Shown here: positions 47,057-58,434 of the stretch, one piece after another
Layout of the letters: every line of letters starts with the position of its first letter
How positions within the stretch are numbered: the stretch's first letter is position 1
From: Zhengella sp041738295
GTDB taxonomy: Bacteria; Pseudomonadota; Alphaproteobacteria; Rhizobiales; Rhizobiaceae
NCBI GenBank assembly: GCA_041738295.1
Contig: JBGSQC010000188.1
Span: 6,896-70,895 of the forward strand
Length of the DNA stretch: 64,000 nt
Direction of reading: 5' to 3'
Position numbers and translations under genes: made by a program
Notes under the pieces: generated by a model
Database searches by the model: none
Told to the model about the DNA's origin: nothing
What the model saw: the letters and a program-made list of their open reading frames with translations, nothing else

Positions 47057-48433
47057 TCAAAAGAATTCGAGGCTGACGCGGAACATCTGCTCCACTTGGC
47101 GCACAGCCGATTGCAAGGCGAAAATCACCACCCGGTCACGGGACTTGATCTTCAATGAGCCGGACGGCTTCATCACCTTGCCATCACGGAAAATGGCGCC
47201 AATGCGCATGCCGTCGGGCAGATCAAGATCACGCAGGGCGGAGCCCACCAGCGGCGAGGTGTCCATGGCCTCGGCCTCGATGATTTCTGCCGCACCCCGG
47301 CTGACCGAATGGACCGCACGAACACGCCCGCGGCGCACATGCTGCAAGACCTTGGAAATGGTGACATTGCGCGGATTGACATAGGCATCAATGCCGAGGC
47401 TGCGGGTGAATTCGTGGTAGCTCGGATTGTTGAGCAAAGCGAGGTTGCCCTTGCAGCCCATCCGCTTGGCCATGGCCGAAACCAGAATGTTGACCTGGTC
47501 GTCATTGGTCAGCGCGACGATCAGGTCGCTTTCGCGAACATCGGCTTCGGTCAGAATGCCTTCGTCCAGCGCATCGCCATGCAGCACGACGCTCCGGTGC
47601 AACGTGTCGGCGATTTCCTCGGCGCGTTCAGCAGAAGATTCGATGATCTTGATGCGGGTCCGGTCCTCGCGCTCCTCCAGTTTCTTCGCCACATAGAGAC
47701 CGATATTGCCGCCGCCGACGATGACGATGCGCCTCGCCTCGGTTTCCTCATGGCCAAACAGGGCAAGCGTGCGCCGGATCTGGCTGTGCTCGACAACAAC
47801 ATAGGCAAGATCGCCAGCCAGCAACTGATCGCCGGAATGCGGGATGAACAGGCGGCCATCGCGCGACACGCCCACCACCGTTGCCGGCAGATCCGGGAAC
47901 AGGTCTGTCAACTGCGACAGGGGAGTGTTGATGACCGGGCATTCCTCAAGGCATTCAATGGCCACCGACAAGACATTGCCTTCAGCAAAGCGGACCACAT
48001 CCGTGGCTCCCGGAAGGGCAATGCGCCTCAGAATCATGTCGCCGACCTCGATCTCCGGGGAGATGATGACATCGATGGGAAGGTGATCGCGCGAGAACAG
48101 GTCCGAATAGTGTTTTTGCAGATAGGATTGGGACCGGATGCGGGCAATCTTGGTCGGCACGTTGAACAGTGAATGGGCCACCTGGCAGGCGACCATGTTG
48201 ACTTCATCATGCAGCGTCACGGCAATGATCATGTCGGCCTGTTCGGCGCCGGCAGCTTCCAGAACTTCCGGATGCGAGCCGTGGCCGACGAAACCGCGCA
48301 CATCCAGCGTGTCGCGCACGATACGGATCAGTTCGGGCGACGTGTCGATGACAGTCACGTCGTTTTCCTCGGCAGCCAGCCTTTCGGCTATGCCATAGCC
48401 CACGCGGCCCCCGCCGCAAATGATCACACGCAT
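47057..48433 (-). CDS. trkA: Trk potassium uptake protein TrkA
   Basis: A 458-residue cytosolic regulator of the TrkH/TrkG potassium channel. Two RCK-N Rossmann domains are present: the first begins MRVIICGGGRVGYGIAERLA, the second RIVIVGGGNIGLYVAKKLE; each is followed by an RCK-C domain. Both glycine loops (GGGRVG, GGGNIG) are intact. It lies downstream of ntrX by 14 bases, on the same strand. Confidence 0.95.
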   Translation of the reverse strand: MRVIICGGGRVGYGIAERLAAEENDVTVIDTSPELIRIVRDTLDVRGFVGHGSHPEVLEAAGAEQADMIIAVTLHDEVNMVACQVAHSLFNVPTKIARIRSQSYLQKHYSDLFSRDHLPIDVIISPEIEVGDMILRRIALPGATDVVRFAEGNVLSVAIECLEECPVINTPLSQLTDLFPDLPATVVGVSRDGRLFIPHSGDQLLAGDLAYVVVEHSQIRRTLALFGHEETEARRIVIVGGGNIGLYVAKKLEEREDRTRIKIIESSAERAEEIADTLHRSVVLHGDALDEGILTEADVRESDLIVALTNDDQVNILVSAMAKRMGCKGNLALLNNPSYHEFTRSLGIDAYVNPRNVTISKVLQHVRRGRVRAVHSVSRGAAEIIEAEAMDTSPLVGSALRDLDLPDGMRIGAIFRDGKVMKPSGSLKIKSRDRVVIFALQSAVRQVEQMFRVSLEFF

Positions 48434-48446
48434 CCCCCGGTCCCCT

Positions 48447-49808
48447 TCAAACGCCCAATGATTTCAGTTTCCGGTGCAAGGCCGACCGCTCCATGCCGAT
48501 GAATTCGGCGGTGCGCGAGATGTTGCCGCCGAAGCGGTTGATCTGCGCGATCAGGTAATCGCGTTCGAACATTTCACGGGCCTCCCGCAAAGGCAATGCC
48601 ATGATGTGCTGGTCGTTCTGGCCCGGTGTGCGCGGCATCATCTCGCCGATTTCAGCCGGCAGCAGGTCCGCGGTGATGGGCGCTTCCGGATTGTCGCCGC
48701 GCGACAGGATCATCACGCGCTCTACATTGTTGCGCAGTTGGCGGACATTGCCCGGCCAGTTGTGCGCCTGGAGAACAGCCATGGCATCATCGCCGATGCG
48801 CCGGATGCGGATGCCGGTCTGGCGGGCGACCTGGCCGACGAAATAATCGACCAGATAGGGAATGTCCTCGCGCCGCTCGGCCAGCGGCGGCACCATGACC
48901 GGCACCACGGCAAGGCGATGGTAGAGGTCTTCCCGGATCACGCCTTCGGCAATCATGGCTTCGAGATTGCGCGCTGTTGACGAGATGATGCGCACATCCA
49001 CCTTGACGCGGCGCGTTCCGCCTACCCGCTCGAATTGCTGGTCGACCAGCACGCGCATGATCTTGTTTTGCGTCTCGCGCGGCATGTCAGCCACTTCATC
49101 GATGTAGAGAATGACGCCATGGGCTTCTTCCAGCGCTCCGACCTTTCGCTCGCCGCCATTTGACTCGGTCCCGAAAAGTTCGATTTCCATGCGTTCCGGC
49201 GTGATCGCCGCCGCATTGACCGTCACGAAGGGTCCGCGGGAGCGCGCCGAATGGGCATGGATGGCGCGCGCCACCGCTTCCTTGCCGGATCCCGACGGCC
49301 CGATGATCATCACCCGGCTGTTGGTCGGGCCGACCTTCTCGATGGTCTGTCGAAGCTGAGTCATGGCCGCCGATCCGCCGACAAGATCGAAGGAATCGGT
49401 CGTGCGCTTCTTCAGGTCGGTCACTTCACGGCGCAGGTTGGACGTTTCAAGCGCGCGTTCGGCAATCAGGATCAGCCGGTCCGACTTGAACGGCTTCTCG
49501 ATGAAATCATAGGCGCCGCGCCTGAGCGCCGAAACCGCCGTCTCGATGGTGCCATGGCCAGAAATCATCACCACCGGCAGCTCGGGATGCAGCTTCTTGA
49601 TGTCGTCAAGCAGCGCCAGCCCGTCCAGCTTTGACCCCTGAAGCCAGATATCGAGAAACACCAGTCTCGGCACGCGGTCAGCAATGGCCGCCAGCGCGCT
49701 GTCGCTGTCATGGGCCGTGCGCGTCTCGTGCCCTTCATCTTCGAGGATGCCGGCCACCAGATCGCGAATGTCGACTTCGTCATCAACGACCAGAATGTCA
49801 GACGCCAT
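48447..49808 (-). CDS. ntrX: Nitrogen response regulator NtrX
   Basis: A 453-residue response regulator with receiver, AAA+ and Fis-type HTH domains, partner of NtrY. The phospho-acceptor is Asp53 (LVFLDIWLQG). Walker A is GPSGSGKE. The AAA+ domain lacks the GAFTGA loop (the position reads ESNGGERKVG), as in other alphaproteobacterial NtrX, so it probably does not activate sigma-54 by ATP-driven remodelling. The C-terminal HTH is NISRTAEFIGMERSALHRKL. Its start overlaps the ntrY stop by 11 bases. Confidence 0.95.
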   Translation of the reverse strand: MASDILVVDDEVDIRDLVAGILEDEGHETRTAHDSDSALAAIADRVPRLVFLDIWLQGSKLDGLALLDDIKKLHPELPVVMISGHGTIETAVSALRRGAYDFIEKPFKSDRLILIAERALETSNLRREVTDLKKRTTDSFDLVGGSAAMTQLRQTIEKVGPTNSRVMIIGPSGSGKEAVARAIHAHSARSRGPFVTVNAAAITPERMEIELFGTESNGGERKVGALEEAHGVILYIDEVADMPRETQNKIMRVLVDQQFERVGGTRRVKVDVRIISSTARNLEAMIAEGVIREDLYHRLAVVPVMVPPLAERREDIPYLVDYFVGQVARQTGIRIRRIGDDAMAVLQAHNWPGNVRQLRNNVERVMILSRGDNPEAPITADLLPAEIGEMMPRTPGQNDQHIMALPLREAREMFERDYLIAQINRFGGNISRTAEFIGMERSALHRKLKSLGV

Positions 49809-52068
49809 GATTCACCTTTTCTTCCGCCCGGCCACCGCCGGATTTGATGTCTTCTTCCGCCCCCGCAGATCCGCCCGGGACGCCCGGCAGGATGATGCGG
49901 ATCAGCGCGCCGCGCCCGCCGTCAAATTCGGCCGGTGCGTCATGCAATTCAAGAGAACCACCATGGTCCTCGATGATCTTCTTGACGATGGCGAGCCCGA
50001 GACCTGTGCCCTTCTCGCGCGTCGTCATATAGGGTTCCAGCAGCCGGTGCCGGTTTTCACGCGGAAGTCCGCGGCCATTGTCGGCCACATCGACGATGAT
50101 CTTTCCGTCGTCGGCATGGGCAGAGATGCGGATTTCGCCCTTGATGCCAGTGGTTTCGACGCTCGCGCCGTCGATTGCCTCGGCAGCATTCTTCACCAGA
50201 TTGCCGACCGCCTGGGCCAGAAGCCGGTTGTCAAAATGCCCCATGAGCGGAACGTCCATGAAGTCACGCTTGAAGGTGATTTCTGCGCGCGACACCTCGA
50301 CCAGGAAGGAAGCCTCACGCAGGGCCTCGCGCAGGTCAGTCAGTTCCATGGCGGGCTTCGGCATGCGGGCAAAGGCCGAGAACTCGTCCACCATGCGCCC
50401 GATGTCACCGACCTGCCGGATGATCGTTTCGGTGCACTGGTCAAACACCTCGCGGTCGGTGGTGATCACCTTGCCATAGCGCCGCTGGATGCGCTCTGCC
50501 GACAACTGGATGGGTGTCAGCGGGTTCTTGATCTCATGGGCAATGCGGCGGGCAACATCGGCCCAGGCTGACGAGCGCTGGGCGGTGACCAGATCGGTGA
50601 TGTCATCGACGGTGATCACATAGGAATGGCTTTCCTCGTCGGATTCCTCGACGGTGATCTGCACATTGTAGGTCCGTTCCATGCCCGAACGGTAGAACGT
50701 TACCTGCTCGCGATAGACCGGGCGGCCGGATGTGTGGGCGATTTCGAAGATGCGCCCGACATGCGGCAGGATCGCGGAAATGTTCTTGCCCACCACATCC
50801 TTCGAGCTGATGCCAAACATCTGTTCGGCCGAGCGGTTTGCGAGCGACGCGCAGCCGTCGAAATCAACACCGATCACGCCGGCCGTCACGCCCGACAGAA
50901 CGGCTTCGGAGAACCGGCGGCGCTCATCGATCTGGTCCTTTGCGCCCATCAGCTCGTTGCGCTGGCTTTTGAGCTGGGCAAGCATCTTGTTGAACGTGTC
51001 GCCAAGCGATGCCACGTCGCCATCGGACCGGCGGACTGGGACGCGAACATCCAGATTTCCCGTCGCCACCTCGTCGGCCGCGCCGATCAGCTGGCGGATC
51101 GGGCGGACAAGGCGGTCTGCAACGGAAATACCTGTCCAGATGGCCGACAGGACGATCACCAGTGTCAGGCCGAGATAAAGCAAGCCAAAAGCAATCTGGG
51201 TCGATGTCCGGTTGGCTTCAAGACCCTGGTATTCCTCGACATTGGAACTGACGATCTGGCGCGCCTTGATCACTTCGGGGTCAACCAGCCGGACCGCGTA
51301 GAGATAGAGCCCTTCAAGCTCCCTGAGCTTGATGATGGAACCGACAATGTTGCGGATGCGCGGCTCGATCAACACCGGTCTGCCATCGGCTGCCTGCTCG
51401 ACCGCCTCCTTTGGCGGTTCCGGCATTTTAAATGCCGAGTCGGTATCGGCGCTCACCATGAACGCACCGGACGAATCGATCAGCGCGGCATGGGCCAGCG
51501 CCCGGCCATTGGCCTGTTGGGTGAGGAACTTGCGAAAGCCGTTCTTGTCGAGATTGTACAAGAGCCGGTTCTGGTCGACATCGCCGGCCATGGACAATGT
51601 CGTGCCCTGCAAGCCTGCCGCATTCTCCCGCACATAGGCATCGGCGATGGAGAGCGACGAATTGACGATGGTCTTGGTGCGGATCTCGAACCAGCGGTCA
51701 AGCCCGCGATCCAATGTCACCGAGGCTACAATGGCGACCAGAATGGCCGGAATTGCCGCGACGAGCGAGAAAAGCGCAACGATGCGCACATGCAGCCGGG
51801 CCGCGGCCTTGCCATGCTCGCGCGCTGCCAGGATGCGCCTTGTCTCGCGTGCGATCATGACTATCAGCATGGCGATCAGCGCCGCGTTGATGGCGATCAG
51901 CACCAGGGTCGTCGTGTAGTCCGGCTCGATGCCGGTAAGTCCCATCAGGATGACAAACGAGATCACCGAAACGACGAGTGCGGTGATGACCAGCAGGACG
52001 CCCGGGGACGCCAGCAGCCGGCGGCCTCCCTCAATCGGCTTCTGACTGAGCGTCAGTGCATTCCACAT
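49798..52068 (-). CDS. ntrY: Nitrogen/redox sensor histidine kinase NtrY
   Basis: A 756-residue membrane sensor. N-terminal helices, an extracytoplasmic segment, another helix with HAMP, a PAS domain, then a HisKA domain with HEIKNPLTPIQLSAERI and a HATPase with DNGRGL and TGLGLAIVKKI. It phosphorylates NtrX in response to nitrogen or redox signals. The ATG at 52068 is chosen because the frame upstream to a TTG at 52176 adds 36 residues without hydrophobic character; neither start has a clear Shine-Dalgarno. Confidence 0.94.
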   Translation of the reverse strand: MWNALTLSQKPIEGGRRLLASPGVLLVITALVVSVISFVILMGLTGIEPDYTTTLVLIAINAALIAMLIVMIARETRRILAAREHGKAAARLHVRIVALFSLVAAIPAILVAIVASVTLDRGLDRWFEIRTKTIVNSSLSIADAYVRENAAGLQGTTLSMAGDVDQNRLLYNLDKNGFRKFLTQQANGRALAHAALIDSSGAFMVSADTDSAFKMPEPPKEAVEQAADGRPVLIEPRIRNIVGSIIKLRELEGLYLYAVRLVDPEVIKARQIVSSNVEEYQGLEANRTSTQIAFGLLYLGLTLVIVLSAIWTGISVADRLVRPIRQLIGAADEVATGNLDVRVPVRRSDGDVASLGDTFNKMLAQLKSQRNELMGAKDQIDERRRFSEAVLSGVTAGVIGVDFDGCASLANRSAEQMFGISSKDVVGKNISAILPHVGRIFEIAHTSGRPVYREQVTFYRSGMERTYNVQITVEESDEESHSYVITVDDITDLVTAQRSSAWADVARRIAHEIKNPLTPIQLSAERIQRRYGKVITTDREVFDQCTETIIRQVGDIGRMVDEFSAFARMPKPAMELTDLREALREASFLVEVSRAEITFKRDFMDVPLMGHFDNRLLAQAVGNLVKNAAEAIDGASVETTGIKGEIRISAHADDGKIIVDVADNGRGLPRENRHRLLEPYMTTREKGTGLGLAIVKKIIEDHGGSLELHDAPAEFDGGRGALIRIILPGVPGGSAGAEEDIKSGGGRAEEKVNHGV

Positions 52069-52226
52069 CAGCAGTTGGTTTCCCGGCTCGTTATAAACGT
52101 TGCCAATATGCAACGCATGTGTTGATTCCGCAACAAAACTGTTGTTGAAACCGGGATAGTCAGGCTGATTGTCCAAATTGGGGCAAGCAGTTGCCTTGGC
52201 AATGGAAGACGGTGGCAGCTTGCCTC

Positions 52227-53680
<1,454 letters not shown>

Positions 53681-53681
<1 letters not shown>

Positions 53682-54829
53682 CAGTTTTTCTCCGGATCGG
53701 CGTCTGCACCGGTTTCAAGGAAGGCGGCGGCCTTGTAGGCCGGCATGAGAATGCGGAAGCTCGTGCCGCGCGGGCTGCTGTCACACTCGATGACACCGCC
53801 ATGTTCGCCGACAATCTTGGCGACGAGCGCGAGGCCCAGACCGGACCCGTTGGTCTTTGTCGTGATGAAGGGATCGAAAATATAGGGCCGGATATCATCC
53901 GGCACTCCGGCGCCGTTGTCGGACACGCAGAATTCCAGCGGCAGTGATACACGCTCTGACGAGCCCGGCACGGACAAGCGGATCCCCGGCCGGAAGGCGG
54001 TGGACAGCGTGATCGTGCCATCCTCGCGGTTGCCAATGGCTTCCGCGGCATTCTTCACCAGGTTGAGGAAGATCTGCACCAGCTGGTCGCGATTGGCCAG
54101 GACTGCCGGCAGCGAGGGATCATATTCCTCGATAATGGTCAGCTTGCGGGCAAAGCCGTTCAGCGCCAGCGCCTTCACGTGATCCAGCACCACGTGAATG
54201 TTGACCGGAACCCGGTCAATGGGCCGCTCGTCGGAGAAAATCTCCATGCGGTCGACCAGTGCCACGATCCGGTCTGTCTCCTCGGTGATCAGGCGGGTGA
54301 GCGAGCGGTCCTCGTCGGAGGCGGAAAGCTCCAGCAATTGGGCGGCGCCGCGGATGCCCGAAAGCGGGTTCTTGATTTCATGGGCGAGCATGGCGGCAAG
54401 GCCGGTGACCGAGCGCGCTGCACCGCGATGCGTCATCTGCCGGTCGATCTTGTCGGCCATGGAGCGCTCCTGGAACATCACCACCACCGATCCCGGCAGT
54501 TCGATGACCGGAGCGACATAGATGTCGACCATCTTGTCGGCGCCCAGACGCGGCGAGGATATGTCGACGCGGTATTCGTTGACCGGCGCGCGGCGCTCGC
54601 GCACCTGGTCCACCAGCGTCATCAACGGGCTGCCGAAGGGAATGAAGGCTTCCAGCTTGTTGCGCGACAGGATGGCCGAAGACGACCGGAAAAAGCCTTC
54701 CGCGTCTGCGTTGGCGTATGAAATATACCCCTCCTGGTTCACCATGATCACCGGATGGCGGATGGTGTTCAGGACAAGTTGTGCGGGATCGGCAGTGTAG
54801 CGTCCCGGGATTCCGGCGGTCATGCTCAT
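53681..54829 (-). CDS. ntrB: Nitrogen regulation sensor kinase NtrB
   Basis: A 382-residue cytosolic histidine kinase/phosphatase controlled by PII proteins. An N-terminal PAS domain (VIMVNQEGYISYANADAEGFF), H-box with HEIKNPLSGIRGAAQL, and the HATPase motifs DNGAGVPDD and GSGLGLALVAKIVGEHGG are present. The ATG at 54829 overlaps the dusB stop (ATGA), so dusB-ntrB-ntrC is one translationally coupled operon. Confidence 0.95.
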
Positions 54830-55851
54830 GCCGCGCTCCTTTCTTGATCGCGGGCATCGGATGCAAAGGCTGCGCACAGCAGATCGATTGCCTGATGGCG
54901 GTCGGTGGCGGTGAGAATGGCAAGCCGCCGTTCGTCGGAGACGTCCGGCGCGTGGCGGTCGAGATACCAGCCCAGATGCTTGCGCGCATGGCGGATGCCT
55001 GCCTTCTCGCCATAGAGGTCCAGCATGTCCCGGTAGTGGCCGAGCACGTAGGACACAAGCGCATCCCTGTCAGACGGCGATTCTGTTCCACCGTCGAACC
55101 CAGCCTCGCGGGCGATGGCGCCTGCCAGCCATGGCTGGCCGTAGCTGCCGCGACCCACCATCACGGCGTCTGCACCGGACTGGCGAAGCGCTTCGGAGGC
55201 ATCGGCGATGCTGGCAATGTCCCCATTGACCACCAGCGGAATGCTGATCGCAGCGCGGACGGCGGCAATGGCGCGCCAATCGGCCCGGCCGGTGTAGAAT
55301 TGTTCGCGGGTGCGCCCATGCACCGTGATCATGGCAACGCCGGCGTCCTCAGCCATTCGGGCGAGAAGCGGCGCATTCAGGCAGGTCGCGTCCCAGCCGA
55401 GGCGCATTTTCAGCGTGACCGGAACATTCACAGCCGAAATCACCGCCTTGATGAGGGACAGCGCATGGTCCGGATCGCGCATCAGCGCCGACCCGCAGGC
55501 GCCGCCGATCACCTTCTTGGCCGGGCAGCCCATGTTGATGTCAATGAGATCCGCACCGCCTTCTTGCGCACTGCGGGCCGCTTCCGCCATCGCGCCTGCT
55601 TCGCGCCCGGCAAGCTGCACGGACTGCACATCGACCCCGGCGAGGCGGATGCGCCGCACCGATTCGTCGCGGGCTCGCGCCAATTCGCCGCTCGCCACCA
55701 TCTCGGAGACAGTCAGCCCGGCGCCTGCCTGATGTGCCCGCAAACGGAAAGGCTGGTCGCTCACGCCAGACATGGGCGCAAGGAACACCCGGTTCGGCAG
55801 CGTGACCGATCCGATAGTCAGCGGTTCAGCGAGGAGGCTCGGATTGGACAT
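54826..55851 (-). CDS. dusB: tRNA-dihydrouridine synthase DusB
   Basis: A 341-residue TIM-barrel flavoenzyme that reduces uridine to dihydrouridine in tRNA (NifR3 in older rhizobial literature). FMN and active-site segments: VFLAPMSGVSDQPFR, INMGCPAKKVIGG with the catalytic Cys, TVHGRTREQFYTG and VNGDI, MVGRGSYGQPWL. It heads the ntrBC operon, the usual alphaproteobacterial arrangement. It is divergent from the unknown gene at 56096. Confidence 0.95.
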   Translation of the reverse strand: MSNPSLLAEPLTIGSVTLPNRVFLAPMSGVSDQPFRLRAHQAGAGLTVSEMVASGELARARDESVRRIRLAGVDVQSVQLAGREAGAMAEAARSAQEGGADLIDINMGCPAKKVIGGACGSALMRDPDHALSLIKAVISAVNVPVTLKMRLGWDATCLNAPLLARMAEDAGVAMITVHGRTREQFYTGRADWRAIAAVRAAISIPLVVNGDIASIADASEALRQSGADAVMVGRGSYGQPWLAGAIAREAGFDGGTESPSDRDALVSYVLGHYRDMLDLYGEKAGIRHARKHLGWYLDRHAPDVSDERRLAILTATDRHQAIDLLCAAFASDARDQERSAA

Positions 55852-56095
55852 GCCTATTTTTCGTGCACAATCTTCATTGCCTTGTTTCTAGACACATCAA
55901 ACTCATATTGCAATCGCACCTGCGTCTTTTTGATGGCTTGCCCTGTATTGCAACTGGAACGGAGTGTGCACCGGATGTCATCATCGTGGCGGACGCGTCA
56001 CATCGGCGACAATGCGGCAGTGAAAACGTGTCGCGGTTACAATGTCTGCCAGCCGGGATAGAAGTCTGGCGCAGATGGCAGGGGAGAGACCAAAA

Positions 56096-57133
56096 TTGCT
56101 GACGGCTTTTTTTCGCGTCCTGTTCGCGGCCTTTCTCCTCACGGTCACAGCAAGCCCGATAGCCGCCAAAGCCGAGAGGATTTCCCGCTTTGAACAAGGT
56201 TGGCCAGCCTGGCTTGACGGCCTTGGTCTTGACGCGCGGCGAAATTATGTCGTCATCCTGCAGGTGCCGCCGGACAAGCCGCTGGACAATCGCAATGCCG
56301 AGACCATCCGCCGATCCATCACGGCAAACATCTTCCAAAGGGCGCGAATTGGCCATGTGACACTTGCGTGGCAATGCGGCGCGGGCCGCGGCTTTGTTTC
56401 GCAATCCGGAGAACTGGCCAACCAAGGACGGCGCATGGCGCTGGCCGGATGGGGAGCAACCCCGCTCCTGAGCACCTTCACCGATGGCCGCCTGCAAACC
56501 GCAGCCGAATTGAAGCCGCATTTTTCCCGCCGCCTCCTTCAAGGGCGTGGTCATGTGATCGCCGTTGAAGTCGGCAACCGCGAATGCGGCCGGATGCGCG
56601 ATTTCTTCCGCCGTTTTCTAGACCATCCATCCCAACCATGGCGCCGATACGGACTGGTCCCGGATCCCGCGCGGATGGAAGGGTCGGGATGCGTATCGCT
56701 AAGCCTCGCCCTCGCCGCGAGGGCCGGCATTCTGGATCGGGCCGGGCTCTCATTCTGGCGCCGTGTCCCGGTCCATGCCGTAGCCATCGGACGCATGAAA
56801 GCCTGGCCTGCCAGCGTCATTCCCTTTGCACGGCTTGCACCGGGCGAACCGCAACAAGCTGTGACCATGGCAAAGCTGCTGCATGGGCCGCTCGACCAGG
56901 GAGACATCATCAGCCATGTGCGGGTGGCCGATCCCGAATTGCTTTTTGCCTTCCTCTCAGGCGCGCGAGCCGCGACCGGGACCGCGACTCCTTGGGTTCT
57001 GTCCCGCATCCCGATCGGCGGCGATCCGCTTGTCCGTTCAGCGCGTCAGGCCGGACATCGGTGGGCGCTCACTTACCGAAGCCACCGGATGGCCGATCCG
57101 CAAGGGACAAGAGCGCTGGTGCTGGAAAAGTGA
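56096..57133 (+). CDS. Exported protein of unknown family (TTG start)
   Basis: A 345-residue protein with a likely signal peptide (TTG-initiated MLTAFFRVLFAAFLLTVTAS, cleaved near AKA). I do not recognise a family. It has a few Trp and scattered Cys (WQCGAGRGF, NRECGRM, GSGCVSL) and many Arg, consistent with a periplasmic domain. The TTG at 56096 is preceded by GGGGAGAGA at ideal distance; upstream ATGs at 56042 and 56075 lack a Shine-Dalgarno and would add residues before the signal. The gene lies between dusB (divergent) and ispDF, with no obvious partner. Function unknown. Confidence 0.7.
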   Translation: MLTAFFRVLFAAFLLTVTASPIAAKAERISRFEQGWPAWLDGLGLDARRNYVVILQVPPDKPLDNRNAETIRRSITANIFQRARIGHVTLAWQCGAGRGFVSQSGELANQGRRMALAGWGATPLLSTFTDGRLQTAAELKPHFSRRLLQGRGHVIAVEVGNRECGRMRDFFRRFLDHPSQPWRRYGLVPDPARMEGSGCVSLSLALAARAGILDRAGLSFWRRVPVHAVAIGRMKAWPASVIPFARLAPGEPQQAVTMAKLLHGPLDQGDIISHVRVADPELLFAFLSGARAATGTATPWVLSRIPIGGDPLVRSARQAGHRWALTYRSHRMADPQGTRALVLEK

Positions 57134-57225
57134 CATAGGCCCTGACGCCGTCTGCCAAATTCCGTTGCACAAGACCGGCAAGCGGCTAAAGCATGGTGGT
57201 GTAGCGAACGGACGGGAGATCAGGC

Positions 57226-58434
57226 GTGGCCGGAACCAGACCAGCATGTGCAGCAGTCGTCGTTGCCGCCGGGCGCGGGGAACGCGCCGGGTCGCCGCAG
57301 GAAGGGCCGAAGCAGTATCGGCGCATTGGCGGCCGGGCAGTTCTCGCCCATGTGCTTGAGGCTCTCCTCACCGAGCCTCGGATCGGCACCATCATGGCTG
57401 TGATCCATACCGATGACCAAGCGCTGTTTGACAAAGCCGCAGATGGCCTCGACCACTCGCGCATCCGCGTCGTCACCGGCGGGGCAGAGCGCCAGTCCTC
57501 CGTCCTGAAGGGTCTGGAAGCCCTCGAACAGGAAGCGCCGGACCAGGTGCTGATCCAGGATGGTGCCCGGCCTTTTCTTGATACCACACTTCTGGACAGG
57601 GTGATCAATGCGCTCGGACCCGACCATGGTGTTCTGCCCGCCCTTCCCGTTTCCGATACGCTGAAGCGCGGCGCGGAAGGTCTGGTCACCGGCACGGTCG
57701 ACCGCGCCGGGCTTTATGGCGCGCAGACGCCGCAGGCTTTTCCTTTCGCCGCTATTCTTGACGCCCACCGCCGGGCGGCCAAGGAAAGCGCATCGCTCTT
57801 CACCGACGATGCTTCGATTGCCGAATGGGCAGGCCTGCCGGTCCGTCTCGTCCCCGGCTCGCCGGACAATCTCAAAATCACCTGGAGCCGCGATCTCGCC
57901 ATGGCTGACCTGATGCTTTCCGCCACCAATCCTTCCTTTCCCGATGTGCGGACCGGCAATGGCTATGATGTGCACACATTCGAGGATGGCGACCATGTCT
58001 GGCTCTGCGGCGTGAAGATCGCGCATGACCGCAAGCTGTCGGGCCATTCTGATGCCGATGTCGGCCTCCATGCGCTGACCGATGCGCTGCTCGCCACCAT
58101 TGGCGCCGGTGACATCGGCACGCATTTCCCGCCTTCCGATCCGCAATGGAAGGGGGCCGCCTCGCGCATCTTCGTCGAGCACGCCGTGAAGCTTGTGCGC
58201 GCCAAGGGCGGGCGCATTGCGAACGCCGACATCACCATCATCGCAGAGGCGCCCAAAGTAGGCCCGCATCGCGAAGCCATGACGGAAGCGCTTTGTGCCA
58301 TGCTCGGCATTTCGCCCGAGCGCGTCTCGGTCAAGGCGACCACCAACGAAAAAATGGGCTTCGTTGGCCGCCGCGAAGGGATCGCGGCCATCGCCACGGC
58401 TTCAGTCGTTTATCCCGGAGAGCTTCCGGCATGA
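57226..58434 (+). CDS. ispDF: Bifunctional IspD/IspF (MEP pathway)
   Basis: A 402-residue fusion for isoprenoid synthesis. The N-terminal half (about 1-230) is IspD, the cytidylyltransferase for methylerythritol phosphate (AAVVVAAGRGERAG, the KQYRRIGG loop, DGARPFL). The C-terminal half (about 244-402) is IspF, the cyclodiphosphate synthase, with metal ligands in GNGYDVHTF and GHSDADVGLHALTDALL. Fusions of this kind are common in alphaproteobacteria. The start is a GTG at 57226 with GGGAG upstream. Its TGA overlaps the pncC start. Confidence 0.95.
   Translation: MAGTRPACAAVVVAAGRGERAGSPQEGPKQYRRIGGRAVLAHVLEALLTEPRIGTIMAVIHTDDQALFDKAADGLDHSRIRVVTGGAERQSSVLKGLEALEQEAPDQVLIQDGARPFLDTTLLDRVINALGPDHGVLPALPVSDTLKRGAEGLVTGTVDRAGLYGAQTPQAFPFAAILDAHRRAAKESASLFTDDASIAEWAGLPVRLVPGSPDNLKITWSRDLAMADLMLSATNPSFPDVRTGNGYDVHTFEDGDHVWLCGVKIAHDRKLSGHSDADVGLHALTDALLATIGAGDIGTHFPPSDPQWKGAASRIFVEHAVKLVRAKGGRIANADITIIAEAPKVGPHREAMTEALCAMLGISPERVSVKATTNEKMGFVGRREGIAAIATASVVYPGELPA

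Noticed and set aside
52069..52226. Imperfect inverted repeat (CAACA..TTGTTG) between ntrC and ntrY
   Set aside because: Too weak and short to call; no sigma-54 promoter signature was recognised there.
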